Shown: positions 25,295-37,981, counted from the first letter of the stretch. The stretch is 64,000 nt of DNA from Plectrocnemia conspersa (GCA_009617715.1 VTFK01000264.1:310001-374000), one strand, 5' to 3'. A program made the numbers and translations. Notes: generated by a model not told the origin, from the sequence alone.

Positions 25295-27749
25295 ATGTCT
25301 AACAAACAATCGCTTGACATTCCAACTGAACATTCTCGTAAATTAATCATGGAACTCATCGATAGTCTTGACATACAGAACTACAAAATTATGATAACTT
25401 CAGCTTCTAAATCAGGTTCAGATAACTTTCTGAGCGACGTATTTCGAATAAAAATAACAAGCTCGAATCATAAAGCTTTGAATCTGATTATGAAAATCGC
25501 TCTTCCAACACTGAACGTCAGGAAAACAATGAATATCAGAAGGATATACGTTCGAGAAGTGTTTGTGTATTCTAAGATGCTGCCGATATTGTATCAGTTT
25601 CAAGATGTATATAAACTCAAAGAAGAGGACAAATTCAAGATTCCAAAGTTGTACAAAGGCTGCGACGAAGAGTCATACGAGATGCTGCTCATGGAAGATA
25701 TGTCGGCAACAGGATTCAGAATGCACGACAAGCTCAGCGTGTTCGACTATGACCATATCATCCTAACGATCAAAAATATTGCTAGATTCCATGCCAGTGC
25801 CATAGTGCTCAAAGATAAAAATCCAAATTTTTATCAACACGTACTGAATTACTCCAGTAAGTTATCAGATTTTGGTGACACGTACAGATCTATCGTCGAC
25901 AACAGCAGCCTGCCGGTCATCACGGAGTGCTGTAGGGGTGAACCGTATCTGGACACAATGTTGAAATTTCATGAAACCATGTACGAAGAGCTTATGTCTT
26001 TTGATAATCCACAGACTGCAGCTCCATATAACACTCTGTGCCACGGTGACTGCTGGTGCAACAATTTTTTGTTCCAATACAATGTAAGTGCACTTTATGT
26101 TATATTTATCAACATTTTAGATTATTCCAAATATGTACTTTCCGAAAGAGAAGCCATTAACGTTTTCGTAGAGAAATATATACTTATATTCTGAGTACGT
26201 AGAAGTATATACTATACTGTATACTGTGTGAAATAAAAGTTTTTTTATGTAGATAAGAAAATAATTTATTCTACATAAAATAAAGGTCGTTGTTAGAATA
26301 TTTGCGATATTTTTTTATTATTATTCACGTCAATATTTTCTACTAAATTTTTGACATTATTTGCGCAACTGCTGGTATAATTAAAATCAGAACGGATCAT
26401 TTAACCAGTTTTGTATATAACTCATTGTTTTTTGTCGGATCCAAAATAACTTTATGAGAAAGGAGTGCGTAGAAAATTGTAAGTCTGTTTAAAATAAATT
26501 TATATTTTTGTGTTTTAGGTGTAATTTATTTATATTATTTTTAATGTTGCATATAAAATATTTATTTAGTCAATAATATTTATTTTAGAAAGATTTATAT
26601 CTCGTATACTTATGTATTTATTTCTACTAATGTTAAAAGTAACATTAATTAAATTCGCGTTGTATATGTTCATGTAAATATTATAGAATAAATATTGCAT
26701 AGTAAATAGTACATAAATCGTTTAGTTCTAGATAAATTGGCCTAACATATTCAATGCTTATTTTTTTGAAAAATTATTGCATTTTTAAAATAAATTATAG
26801 GTTTTAAAAATTTGAAAGTTTTTCGTGTACTTTCATTGATACAAGGTAATAAAAAGCAATAACATTTAGTTGTTATATCAATAAAAAATAATTAAATGTT
26901 TTTTTCGTATTTATTTATTTAAAAAAATTAAAGATGAATTTAAAAACACCCGTTGACACATTTTTATTATTACTTATTTTAATAATATCGTCTAATACAA
27001 CTTATTATTTAGTTGGTAACAGAAAATATAACATTATTTTCAAATAAAAAAGTTTTTTTTTTAAAAAGCACGATTCACGCAAAATCTGTGCATATTTTGT
27101 TTTCACTTCGCCAGCCATCCCTATCATAAAACGGGTGCGTTATGTACTGTTAGACTTGTGATAAATTAAATGTATTGGCACATCGTGCATTTCGAACATG
27201 TTGAGTTAAATTTTAAAACTTTACTTAACCTTAAATTACTTTTGCATATTGAATTATTTTTAAATGTTTCGCACAAAATTTTGAAACCAGTGGTTCTATT
27301 ATTTTTTGAAATTGTTATTATATTATTGTTTTTTTCAGGGTGACAGAGTCGTTGATATGAGAATACTGGACTGGCAGCTTCTGAGAGAAGCTTCACCAGT
27401 CACCGACATTGCTCACGTGCTCTTCGTGGGTACTGATAAAAAGCTAAGGGCTAAGCATTTAAAAAAAATAATTGCTTCGTATTATGATACACTGGCAACA
27501 AACGTGACAAACATGGGCGTCAATATTGATGAACATTATCCAGAACTGGTATTTCGGGATCATCTCAAGAAGTATATGCGACATGGATTAATCATGGCAA
27601 TAATATATTTACCACTTATTATTGTAGAAAACGGAGAAATTGTTGACATTACTGAATATGAACCAAATAAAGAATTTAGTGTTAATGAAAAAGTCAAGGA
27701 GAGGGTAAAAGGTGTGATCGAAGATTGTATAAAATATGGTTACATATAA
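25295..27749 (+). CDS. EcKinase / CHK-like kinase (ecdysteroid kinase-like family)
   Basis: Two exons, 25295-26083 and 27339-27749, joined in phase 0, encode 399 residues, the usual length for this insect family (EcKinase, DUF1679/CHK-like). Visible kinase landmarks: NLIMKIALP with the likely ATP-binding Lys67; MLLMEDMSATGF hinge; Brenner motif CHGDCWCNNFLF with catalytic His250-Gly-Asp252; and VDMRILDWQ, where Asp274 is the metal-binding residue. Family members phosphorylate small hydroxylated molecules; the Bombyx prototype acts on ecdysteroids at C-22, and many paralogues are linked to detoxification. The actual substrate cannot be read from sequence. No signal peptide or membrane segment is seen, so a cytosolic enzyme is expected. 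It is a single copy here, although these genes are often clustered. The 1.26-kb intron is AT-rich and shows no recognised element. Start choice: first in-frame ATG after the TATA box. Confidence 0.93.
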
Positions 27750-27949
27750 CTACGAATTAACTTGAAAAAAATATTGTATTATTGATGTACTTACATATAT
27801 AAGATTACATAGAAGAGTTCTAGAATAGTGTAATGTTATTATAAAGAGAATATTATAACGTTATTGTAGCTAAAGTGTGATATTATTACTCTGACTTATT
27901 TTGTTAACATTTTCAGAACTAATGTTTAATAATATTTGTAATTAAATCA

Positions 27950-27955
27950 AATAAA
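27950..27955 (+). terminator. Poly(A) signal of the EcKinase-like gene
   Basis: AATAAA lies about 200 bp after the stop codon at 27747-27749. Its distance suits a short 3'UTR. Confidence 0.5.
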
Positions 27956-28807
27956 TTAGGTGAAATGTATTTTATGTATCTTTTTTATTAGGATTTTGAT
28001 AACTGAATTATTTTTATCTATTTATTGTAAAAAAAACATAGATAAAATAAAGAATTATAAGCAATTAATATTGAATAAAAGAAAATATTTTTAAAAAAAT
28101 TTAGAGAGAATATAAAATTGTAAAAGTACTGAAAAATAAGGTCCAACTAAAAATGAATGAATGGTTTTTGTGTATTTTCTATATGTAATATAAATAAACA
28201 TGTTCATAATTAATGTGTATTAATATTTGTAATAAAATCAAATAAATGAACTACAGCTAATTATTTAACTTTTAACTTTCGGTAAGATGTTGATGACTAA
28301 ATTATTTTTTATTTTGTCCCTATCATAAAAAGAGTTGTTTTGACTTTCGATAAAGCGCTTTAACCATTAAAAATGGTTTTCTTCATTAAAATGAAACAGC
28401 ATGGGAAACCACTTAACGGATTACTGTACGCGCATAAATCAAAAGGGATTAATTATCCGCCGTATTGAGACGAGATAGTCCGTGTATTCGGGTTTATTCT
28501 CAAAACAGCCGTTCGTAATATTTTTATTGGCTTGCAGCATTATATTAAAAAAACTCACTACCCTTTTATAATTGGTCGTCCTACCGAGACGGACCACAAA
28601 ATCTTTTCACACAGTCAAACCCTCTTTTATACATTATTGATTTCCTGAATCATTCTTACCCGATGGTTTTCAGGATAGTTTCGGCTTTCAGAGGGAAACG
28701 TTGAAAAATGCTTGGGAAACTGTGCTATATGCATTCATAAGCGAAAGGTAAAGCAAGTGCTTAGAAGTTTATGTATATACTGTGTGTATTGTGAGTATAC
28801 AATCTAT

Positions 28808-29231
28808 TGTTACGTATGTGATGGGTATGGGGATGGCTTAAGGCGGGGTAAATATCGATTCGGTTATTAAAAAGTTGTTTGCGTCCAATTTGTATATAGG
28901 GCTCGTATAGTGGCGAACGTGTGGGGCGTAGTGATATGATGATTAGCGTTTTCGCTTTGCAGCAATGCAGCGTTATTTTTAGTCGCTTATGGTAACAGGC
29001 ACCATCAGCACACGGGGGCGTGCGAACACACCAATAACCGAGCAACACTTATCGGGAATAAAACACTTCACACCCGGCCAACATTTTTATCTGGGGCCCC
29101 TTCACCTAATGTATTTCAGTACCTTTCAGATTTTCAACATATCAACTACTCCAACGCGCGGTCACGGATTTAGTGTGACGCGACAAGGTGTGCGCGTGTG
29201 TCCCACCCTAGTGACGATGACGTAATAATTG
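28808..29231. other. GC-rich block, possible solo LTR
   Basis: About 420 bp of markedly higher GC content lies between EcKinase and the Tc1 relic. It begins TGTTACG and closes near CGTAATAATTG; TCTAT precedes it (28803-28807) and follows it (29232-29236). Length, ends and a 5-bp repeat fit a solo LTR, but the end is not a clean CA. The alternative is a promoter or unrecognised exon. Small frames in both directions (28761-29048, 28989-29225) match nothing I know. Confidence 0.35.
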
Positions 29232-29236
29232 TCTAT

Positions 29237-30780
29237 TACTGTATACGTGTGTGTGTGCATGCGTGTGCTTAGTAATATATAATCATACTAAATCATAGGT
29301 GAGTTAAGCATGTTTTTAAAGATAATCAAATACACAATTACTTATGATTGTTTAATAATAATTATACGTACTCGTTGCCATATCAACGGGTTATAACCGT
29401 AACTATTCTATATTTATTATACAACTACTATTTTTATAGTTTATGTGTTTCTTAAATGGATTTCCTTGAAGTAAAAGTGTTTAAAAACTTTTACTTTTCA
29501 CATCTTTACAATTTCAAACAGTGGCGGGGTGGACAAGACTATACATAAGCGATTTTTCACGTCAATTAGAGTAAGCAAGTAGATAAAAAAATACCTGCAG
29601 TTTATTTTTATTAGATGCAACTCTACATATATGTATGTAATGGATTTCGTTATGTTGCACAAAATGTTATTTTAAGAAGTTCAGTAACTAAATTTAATTG
29701 CGCAAAGATATGCTATATAGTATTTATTAGTTAGATTTTAATTTATGGATATATAAACATATTTGCTCAATGTGATTCTAATATAAGTTTATTTTTATTT
29801 TTTCAACAATCTTAACAAAGCAAGTTTTAAATGCATTAAGACACATTCTTTGAAATATAAACATTTAGTCAAAACATTATAACTGTTTAATTGAATACAT
29901 CATTTTTATTAACAGACCTTTAAAATTACTATTCGTTTGTTTTAACTATTGAGTAAAAGTTGACCCAATTAAAAACTCTCTTTATTGATTTTCCAATGGC
30001 TATAGTGCTAGTAGTTTTCTTATCATTTAGTAATCATTGTTGTGAAGCAATACTAGAAAATAAACGACCTATTTGTATGCCAAATTGTAATTAAAGATTA
30101 CAATCATATTAAAAGAACTAGTTGAAAAAACATCGAAAAATTATCAACAGATAAATAAATTTAGATAGTATATATATAATTAAATATAACTTTTACACAA
30201 TTTATTAAAAATCAGAAATAAATGATATTTATTATAACACGCATTGGTTTTATTAGAACAAGGATTAAATATAATAGTATCACTTTTTTCTGAGTAAATT
30301 AATATACTGTATAAGAGAATATCAAAAACTAATATATTTTATGTATAGTGGCAAAAAATGTGAAAATATGTCACGTTCTGATTCTGTTTCGATTTTATTT
30401 ATATATAGGGTGGTATCGTAAAAATATAATACATAACACAAATTGGTAGCGATATATAGACATTCAATGATTGTATGACTATATGTCATGTCACCAAACA
30501 TTTGAATACACCATGCACAAAACCTGAAATTAAAATTTGTTTTAAAAACACATTTTAAAAATTGAAATTAAATTTTATTATTAAAGCAAATAATATAATA
30601 AAATATTTAAAATGCAATCTTAAGGTATGATAATTATATGTTAAATATTTAATTGTAGATATCGTTATCGAATTACTAAGATTTTGTATCAAAAATATAT
30701 ATTATAAAACATGTGATTTCTAAAATTTACAGATATATCATATAAAATTTTTAGTTAATTAATTACAGTCTTTTTTTGAT
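29237..30780. other. AT-rich intergenic region
   Basis: No gene recognised. The right part, from about 30400, may include the 3' flank of the Tc1 relic, but its terminal repeat could not be identified. Confidence 0.35.
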
Positions 30781-30789
30781 ATATATTTA

Positions 30790-32520
30790 TATTTTAGTTG
30801 TCGCAGCTCAATTTTCGCTTTGCAGTTGTGTTGGGCAACCTTTCCTTTTAATTATACCCATAAATGCTCTATAGGATTTAGATCTGGTGACTGTGTAGGC
30901 CATTCTAAGAGCGTCAAGCTTTGACACAAACAAACCTCGTATATGTCATACGTTTTCTTGTTAGTCGGTCTTTGAAAACATTTTTCAGTAGGAATCCAAT
31001 TTAAATATAAATGTCACTATTCATTAGAGTCTCCAATTACTCGAACCTTCAACTACTCGAGTATCGAATAATAAAATTTTAAAATACTCGAGTACTTGAG
31101 TACTTTCGAGTATTTAGCAAATGTACCAAAATAGCTATTATTCATATTCGTGCACATATAAATAAATAAATAAAATACTTAGTATGTTAATTTTTACAAT
31201 TATTTTAACTTCACGAACATACTTTTTAAAAACAATAATGCAAAGTGTCTCGAATTTAATATTACTGCTAACTTTTGGTTTTATTATTCCCGTTATGGAA
31301 AAAACCCTTTCCGTTGCTGTTGATGTTGGTCTTATTGTCATTAACGCGTTGGATAAGGCTTCTAATTTATATCTGTTCGCTTTTTATAGATATAAAATTT
31401 TTTGAACTCTCTTTTTATGTTCTCTTCTTTCATTCCCTTCTCTGCTTTTCTCTTATTTCCTTCGACTATTGACAAAATAGCATTTTGTAATTCTTCTTGA
31501 ATAGATTTTTTTTCTTAACAATATACAATATTCTACTCCTTCTGATTATTGCAAAGAATTTAAATCTATATCCTTCGAAGATGTATTTGGGTGAATCCCT
31601 TTCACTCTAGAGCTAAACGGTTCGCAAAGAACTGACTTTACTTTAAATGCCTTTAAAACACACAATTGTTTTGATTTATATTTTAAGCTGAGGGATCAGT
31701 ATAAACAATTTACAACACTTTACGCTACAACTGCATAGTCATAAAACCTAAAAATTTTTTTTTTGATATTTCATATTGTTCATTGCCATAAATTAGATAA
31801 GTCGGGACTGTCGAACAGAAAACACAAAAGAAATTTCTCCGTCGTACCCACTAACATAGCCGACGACCGGAACTATGCAACTATGGTACTATGAAAAAAT
31901 TATAGCTGATAGTAACCGCTCTAACTCGGGACTTCGGGCATAAACGCCAAATAAAAGCAAGACGTTAACCTTTACCGGACCGAGTTAAAGTTATTTTTGT
32001 TTCTGAAATATTTCAAAATTTTGTAATTTCGAGTATTAACCGAGTAATTTTCAAAATACTCGATTATCAAGTACTTGAAAAATAGACAAGTATACTCGAG
32101 TATCGAGTACTCGATTACTCGAATTGGAGACTCTACTATTCATACTACCTTCGCAAGTGTATAGGTGCATACCCCTGCTGCTACCAGGCAACCCCAGATC
32201 ATAACGCTTCCGCCACCATATTTCACTTTGGCTACTACACAATCAGTTATATATTCTTCTTTGAATCTTCGAACACCAGGGGTCCCGAAAACTTCAAAAA
32301 ATTAAAAAAAGTATGATTATTAAAAAAAAATATTGCTAAAAGTTTTTAATATTTTTTTATATTAACCAATTTTATCTTCAGATGTTTTCGGGCCCATTCT
32401 AACTTTCGAGTTTTATTTATTTCTGTAAGCATTAAAACCTCTGAGCTCCACATTTTTCAGCTTTTTTCTCGCTGTCCGCAAAAAAATGGATAACTTTCCA
32501 CTTTCAGAGACTTTTTTTGA
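30790..32520 (-). pseudogene. Tc1-type transposase relic split by hAT copy 1
   Basis: Read on the minus strand from high to low coordinates: LTEINKTRKLEWARKHL (about 32450-32385), then KEEYITDCVVAKVKYGGGSVMIWGC (about 32265-32188, in part), then AAGVCTYTCEGSMN up to 32144. The hAT interrupts here. The frame resumes below 31017 with WIPTEKCFQRP and ends in WPTQSPDLNPIEHLW (30902-30858). GGGSVMIWG and SPDLNPIEHLW are hallmark Tc1 transposase motifs. Several stops and frameshifts are present; it is dead. Confidence 0.85.
31025..32135 (-). mobile_element. Internally deleted hAT element, copy 1
   Basis: TIR TAGAGTCTCCAATTACTCGA and its complement, with 8-bp duplication CTATTCAT at 31017-31024 and 32136-32143. 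Both ends carry arrays of ACTCGAGTA-type subterminal repeats. On the minus strand, 31341-31215 encodes only the transposase C-terminal dimerisation motif (RPTSTATERVFSITG); the rest of the transposase is missing. Near-identical to copy 2 at 35361. Confidence 0.9.
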
Positions 32521-32524
32521 CGAT

Positions 32525-32561
32525 ACAATGTGCGGCAAAAATTATTTTTGCCGCACTTTGT
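32525..32561. repeat. Inverted repeat GTGCGGCAAAA / TTTTGCCGCAC
   Basis: Eleven-bp perfect arms (32530-32540, 32546-32556) extend to about 17 bp with one mismatch. It lies just outside the N-terminal end of the Tc1 relic and could be a fused pair of transposon ends. Confidence 0.8.
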
Positions 32562-33079
32562 ATATTATTTTTTTAACAGAGAATTTATGTAGATAATTAA
32601 AAACAAAATAATCCTATTTTATAAATATTAAAATGTATTTATATAAAAAATAATAACAAAAATTACAAGGTGATTTTAAACATTTAATTTAGAAGAAGCA
32701 AATAAGGCAATATTTAAAAAAATGAAATAACATAAATACAAAATTAATGAAAAAAATAAATAAAAATAAGCATTAATAACAAAAAAAATACAATATATAT
32801 TTAAAAATTTGTTTAGAAAAAAATTCGTTAAACAATTTCTTTAAAAATAAATAATGTTAAAAACAAATAGCAATTCAATAAAATACGATAGACAATATTT
32901 TTAAAAAATAATTTAAAAAAATATAAATACAAATACTGTAAAAAATAATTTAAAAAGGTAATATTAAATAACAAAATATAATATGTATTTAAAAAAATTG
33001 GTTTTATAAAAGCAAAATTTACAACAAAAAAATTATAAACATACATTTTTAATTAAAACATTTTATAAATTAATGATAG

Positions 33080-33185
33080 CTATCATAACCAATCCATCTA
33101 ATCATTGTGGATCTTAAATAGTGTTTGATGATTTTTAATTTGGAAAAACTTCTTTCACTACTTGCAACTGATATAAGCAATGTTA
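33080..33185 (-). pseudogene. hAT dimerisation-domain relic (different hAT family)
   Basis: The minus strand reads ILTLLISVASSERSFSKLKI followed by IKHYLRSTM, the C-terminal signature of ZMYM1/TTF-type hAT transposases. Only this fragment is recognisable; flanks from 32.56 to 35.35 kb are AT-rich with no other gene. The family differs from the hAT copies on either side. Confidence 0.7.
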
Positions 33186-35360
33186 ATATTCTTCCCCTAA
33201 TTTAATGTTGTAATGAATTTTAATACTTTCCTTGGTGACATATTTTTTTTACAGTAAATAAATATTCCTGAATTTTATTAATTTTATAGAAAATAAATTA
33301 AAAAAATATCTTATCTGTGTAGTAACTTATGTCATATTTATTATTTTATGCTCTAAAACCGTCAAATTTTTCAGTAGCCAGTAAAACAGTATTTTTTATC
33401 TATTCAATTTTTTATGTATCGCCTGAACATTAAAATTTAAAAAATAAGTTCTTAGTGTATGTTCCTTTAAAATTCAAGAAACGGTTTAATTTTTTCCTAA
33501 AAATATTGTAATTATGAAACATATCTTATTATAGTAGGTTTTTGTGTAAAACCTACATGTGCCAACTGAAATTATTATAAAAACAGTATTTAATTTCATA
33601 CATTTTTGAGTAATCGATAAAAACTATTTTATAATGCTTTAATAAACTAGATTTAAATATACAAATCGTTACCGAAAAAAACCTAGGTATAGTGGTTTAA
33701 TAATCCTTACCCAAAAATGGTAGTTTATAATTTAAAGTCTGGCTTTTCTTTAAAAAAAAAAATGTATTAATTGGCTCGTATGTAGTTAAACATTAATACA
33801 ATGCGATTTGTACAATTATTAGTTCTATTTGTTTGTATAGAAATATAATTAAAATTATACAAAACATTTTCTATCATTTTAAATTGTTATTTTGTAGCGT
33901 AGCTTGTAAGATATAACAAATATGACAAAATAATTTTATTGTCTCTTTTATGGATACTTGTTGGTTGTCGAGTTTTATATTACATTTCCGATTTTCCATC
34001 GCCGATGTCGTGATATCCAATAATGTATTACAATTATTGATAGCAATAAAAAAACAACTGTTGATTTGTGTCAATAACAATAAAACATCTAAAAGATCGA
34101 AATTGTCTCTTTCTCGTATATTTTTATTCGCAATATAAGCAAAAATAATGAATTACACTTTTTCAATTGCCAATAAATACAAAAAAATAGCTTTTTAGTA
34201 TTAATAAATATATTTATTATATTTTTTTGTTACCATATACATGCAAATTATCTCATATACTATATATTACATTATAAGTTTTTATTCAATTAAAATATTG
34301 ATAATAAACATCGCGTGACAAGAAAACATTCGCTACGTAGATAGCATAGTTCGGATTAAGAATACCAGTGTTGTATTTTTAAATGTTCTAAAGCGAATAA
34401 AAATATAAACTATGTATAATAAAAATATGTCACTTTCAATATGATTAGTGACTAAAATAAATCTTTCTATGAAATGGATTAAAAACTTTTTAAAACATTA
34501 CGGGTACCTATAAGTAATTTCATTCTCATCTATAAAACTCAGATAGCTTTTTTTTAGTATTTTAGATTTTTTTCTATATAATATAATTTCTATCGTAGTT
34601 TAGAATTAAAACAATAAAAAATAACCGATTTCCCTTTTTATAGGTAATTTAATATTTTTTCCTTTAAAAATGTACATAGAAAGAAACAAGTGGCAGTTGG
34701 AAGGTGCAACTGGGGGCTGTAATAAAAGTATAAACTTCCCAAGCAAAGTTGCAGATTTTATGCCGAGTCAATCTAGTATAATAGTATGTTGGAGAATTTT
34801 TTTTGTAGAGAATATTGTCTCATTTCATTCAATGCAACACTCAATCGTATTAATAATTAACTATACACTTCTAATATCACTGTTCCATCTTGCTTTAACA
34901 CATTAAAAAAAACATTTCCTTTGAATCCCACTACATACAAAGAAAAGCATTTTTAGGATATTTTTCTTATTCACGTATTTTTTGTAGTCAGTGATTTAAT
35001 TTTAGATAAATAAATATAATTGTTATTTTCTGCAATATAGTATATTACATAGTATGTTGCTTCTCGTACAATATGAACATTTAATGCAAATTTCTCCCTT
35101 TATTCTTTGATCGGATAAAATTGAATTTTTTTGTCATTAAACAAAGATCAACTAAGAACACAATACAAAAAGCTTGGAAATACGTGATTACTATTCAACA
35201 ATCCAACTATTTTCCAAAACTGTATGTTGGAAAAACAACATTACTTTTGAGTATACCAAAATATATGTATATGTAGGTAAAAACCTGAATCACAAAATTC
35301 ACTTCTAAATGTAAATGTAAATTTTTATTTTATTGATTCCAATCTTCTGTGTGTGCCTAT

Positions 35361-36462
35361 TAGAGTCTCCAATTCGAGTAATCGAGTACTCGATACTCAA
35401 GTATTTTTGTCTATTTTTCAAGTACTTGATAATCGAGTATTTTGAAAATTACTCGATTAATACTCGAAATTAAAAAAATTTGAAATATTTCAGAAACAAA
35501 AATAACTTTAACTCGGTCCGGTAAAGGTTAACGTCTTATTTTTATTTGGCGTTTATGCCCGAAGTCCCGAGTTAGAGCGGTTACTATCAGGTATAATTTT
35601 TTCATAGTTCCATAGTTGCATAGTTCCGGTCGTCGGCTATGTTAGTGGGTACGACGGAGAAATTTCTTTTGTGTTTTCTGTTCGACAGTCCCGACTTATC
35701 TAATTTATGGCAATGAACAATATGAAATATCAACAAAAAAAAATTAGGTTTTATGACTATGCAGTTGTAGCGTAAAGTGTTGTGAATTGTTTATACTGAT
35801 CCCTCAGCTTAAAATATAAATCAAAACAATTGTGTGTTTTAAAGTAAAGTCAGTTCTTTGCGAACCGTTTAGCTCTAGAGTGAAAGGGATTCACCCAAAT
35901 ACATCTTCGAAGGATATAGATTTAAATTCTTCGCATTAATCAGAAGGAGTAGAATATTGTATATTGTTAAGAAAAAAAATCTATTCAAGAAAAATTACAA
36001 AATGCTATTTTGTCAATAGTCGAAGGAAATAAGAGAAAAGCAGAGAAGGGAATGAAAGAAGAGAACACAAAAAGAGAGTTCAAAAAATTTTATATCTATA
36101 AAAAGCGAACAGATATAAATTAGAAGCCTTATCCAACGCGTTAATGACAATAAGACCAACATCAACAGCAACAGAAAGGGTTTTTTCCATAACGGGAATA
36201 ATAAAACCAAGGGTTAGCAGTAATATTAAATTCGAGACACTTTTTGCATTATTGTTTTTAAAAAGTATGTTCGTGAAGTTAAAATAATTGTAAAATTTAA
36301 TATACTAAGTATTTTATTTATTTATTTATATGTGCACGAATTTGAATAATAGCTATTTTGGTACATTTGGTAAATACTCGAAAGTACTCGAGTACTCGAG
36401 TATTTTAAAATTTTAATATTCGATACTCGAGTAGTTGATGGTTCGAGTAATTGGAGACTCTA
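35361..36462 (+). mobile_element. Internally deleted hAT element, copy 2
   Basis: Same TIRs as copy 1, in the opposite orientation, with its own 8-bp duplication GTGCCTAT (35353-35360, 36463-36470). The + strand encodes the hAT dimerisation tail, RPTSTATERVFSITGIIKPR then FALLFLKS (about 36153-36260); this reading is slightly better preserved than in copy 1. The minus-strand frame at 36013-36210 is a shadow. Confidence 0.9.
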
Positions 36463-36489
36463 GTGCCTATATACTATGTAATCGGATTG

Positions 36490-37035
36490 ACTTACTATCT
36501 TTTACTTTTATATTTTTAGACAACAATTTTGCGGAAATGCATTTGAAACTGAATTTTGGTGAAAAGAAAAGAAAAATAAACTTGTCCGTTTGAGGGGACT
36601 GAAATAAAAAATGAATTGCCGTTGATTATAATGTTTAAATGAGCATAGATAGATAGAAAGACATTCAAAGATAAGTTCAAAAGTAGAATGATTTTTTAAA
36701 AAGCAAAGAGTTGCCACAGAATGCAGTATTGTTTGTTTGAAAACGAACGACGGTCTTATCATTGCAATTTTTTTACCGGCTAATGTTACAAATTTAATTC
36801 GACTCATGGACCATTATATATCAATGAAACAGTTTTACTATACTGGTCTTTTCAGAATTATTACTAAGGAAGATGATAGCTTGATAATGTTTTGGAAAAG
36901 AATGATGATATTGGACGTAATACATGGAATAGCACAATCTTGGTTAAAATTAAAGGCAATAATACATATTCTATTGAGGAGAAAGAATTATATTGTAGTA
37001 TATTATCACTCAAATAGTAGGAGATTAGAATAAAA
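36490..37035 (+). pseudogene. pogo/Tigger (DDE, jerky-like) transposase relic
   Basis: KELPQNAVLFV (about 36703-36735), then an interrupted stretch, then the frame 36737-37030 with IAIFLPANVTNLIRLMDHY and a following FWKRMMILDVIHGIAQSW block. LPxNVTxLIQPMD followed by this helical block is typical of the pogo-group DDE domain. The N-terminal DNA-binding half is not seen, and stops break the frame. It starts immediately beyond hAT copy 2. Confidence 0.7.
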
Positions 37036-37927
37036 CGATATAATAGCAATTATTAAAATTTATACTAATATTCCAAAATGTTTTAGAGATTTTCTAAAGA
37101 AAACGAGAATCACAGATTTTCTTATTAAATAAAAAAATCGATAATCTGTATTGTAAATATATTATATATATTTTAAACCAAATAAAAATCGATAGTTCGG
37201 ATTATCCATGCCCTTCTTCCCAAGTATTGTGTTAAAAAAATCAATATTTAAAAATTCACATTTTATTCGATTCCTCATCAATAAATCATAATAAATAAAA
37301 TTTTAACATTAAACTATATTTTTTTACAAGGTAAACATGTACTTAGCAATGTTTAGATATTCAACGACGAAACTTTGCAAATGCAACTCATACACTACAT
37401 GAGACTTTTCAAAGTTTACAACACGAAAACAATGTAGTTCTTTTTGAAATTTACATACAGTGTATTCTATAGGTAAAAAGCGTTTTTTAAAAAAATACAT
37501 AAGCGTTTATAAATTAATCAAAATTATATTTTTTTTATTAAAATAAATAATAATTAGAGAAGCACACGGAAGAAATACACAAGCACTTTAAATAGACTCC
37601 ACCAGTGTCCTTATTGGAAAACGTATCCGGGCACGGGGCAGGGCCTCAAATAAACTGCTAATAGGGCAAACAAACCTTATAGATACCGCTAACGACATTT
37701 TATTATACCTCAAATCGCGTTCTATCATATTTCGTTGACAAGGTATGCCTAATGCGGCTTAGTCGCCAGTGTATCATTGATATAGCTTCGTGCGCCATTA
37801 TACTCCTTCGATTGCTATAATTTAGCGGTACGGCACAATAAATTCGGCAATTAATACCACAGACACACACAAAAATCTATATTTGGTTCGGTGATTTTAT
37901 AATAGAGTGAATGTTAATGAAGTGCCG

Positions 37928-37981
37928 ATGTCGAGCCCCGAACAACAGGCACAAAATGCCACCGAAGACGAGCTCAACAAG
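37928..37981 (+). CDS. Candidate first coding exon A (MSSPEQQ..., 18 codons)
   Basis: ATG followed by 18 codons (MSSPEQQAQ...EDELNK) and then a good donor, AAG|GTAATA, in phase 0. It sits at the end of a moderately GC-rich stretch (37.56-37.93 kb) that looks like a promoter/5'UTR in otherwise very AT-rich DNA. No acceptor exon is assigned. The nearest downstream phase-0 acceptor in a recognised gene is dynein exon 2 at 49841, but the parent gene could be another gene beyond the window. I do not recognise the peptide. Confidence 0.4.

Noticed and set aside
34670..34906. 78-residue + frame
   Set aside because: No recognisable motif, no splice context, and composition like its AT-rich surroundings.
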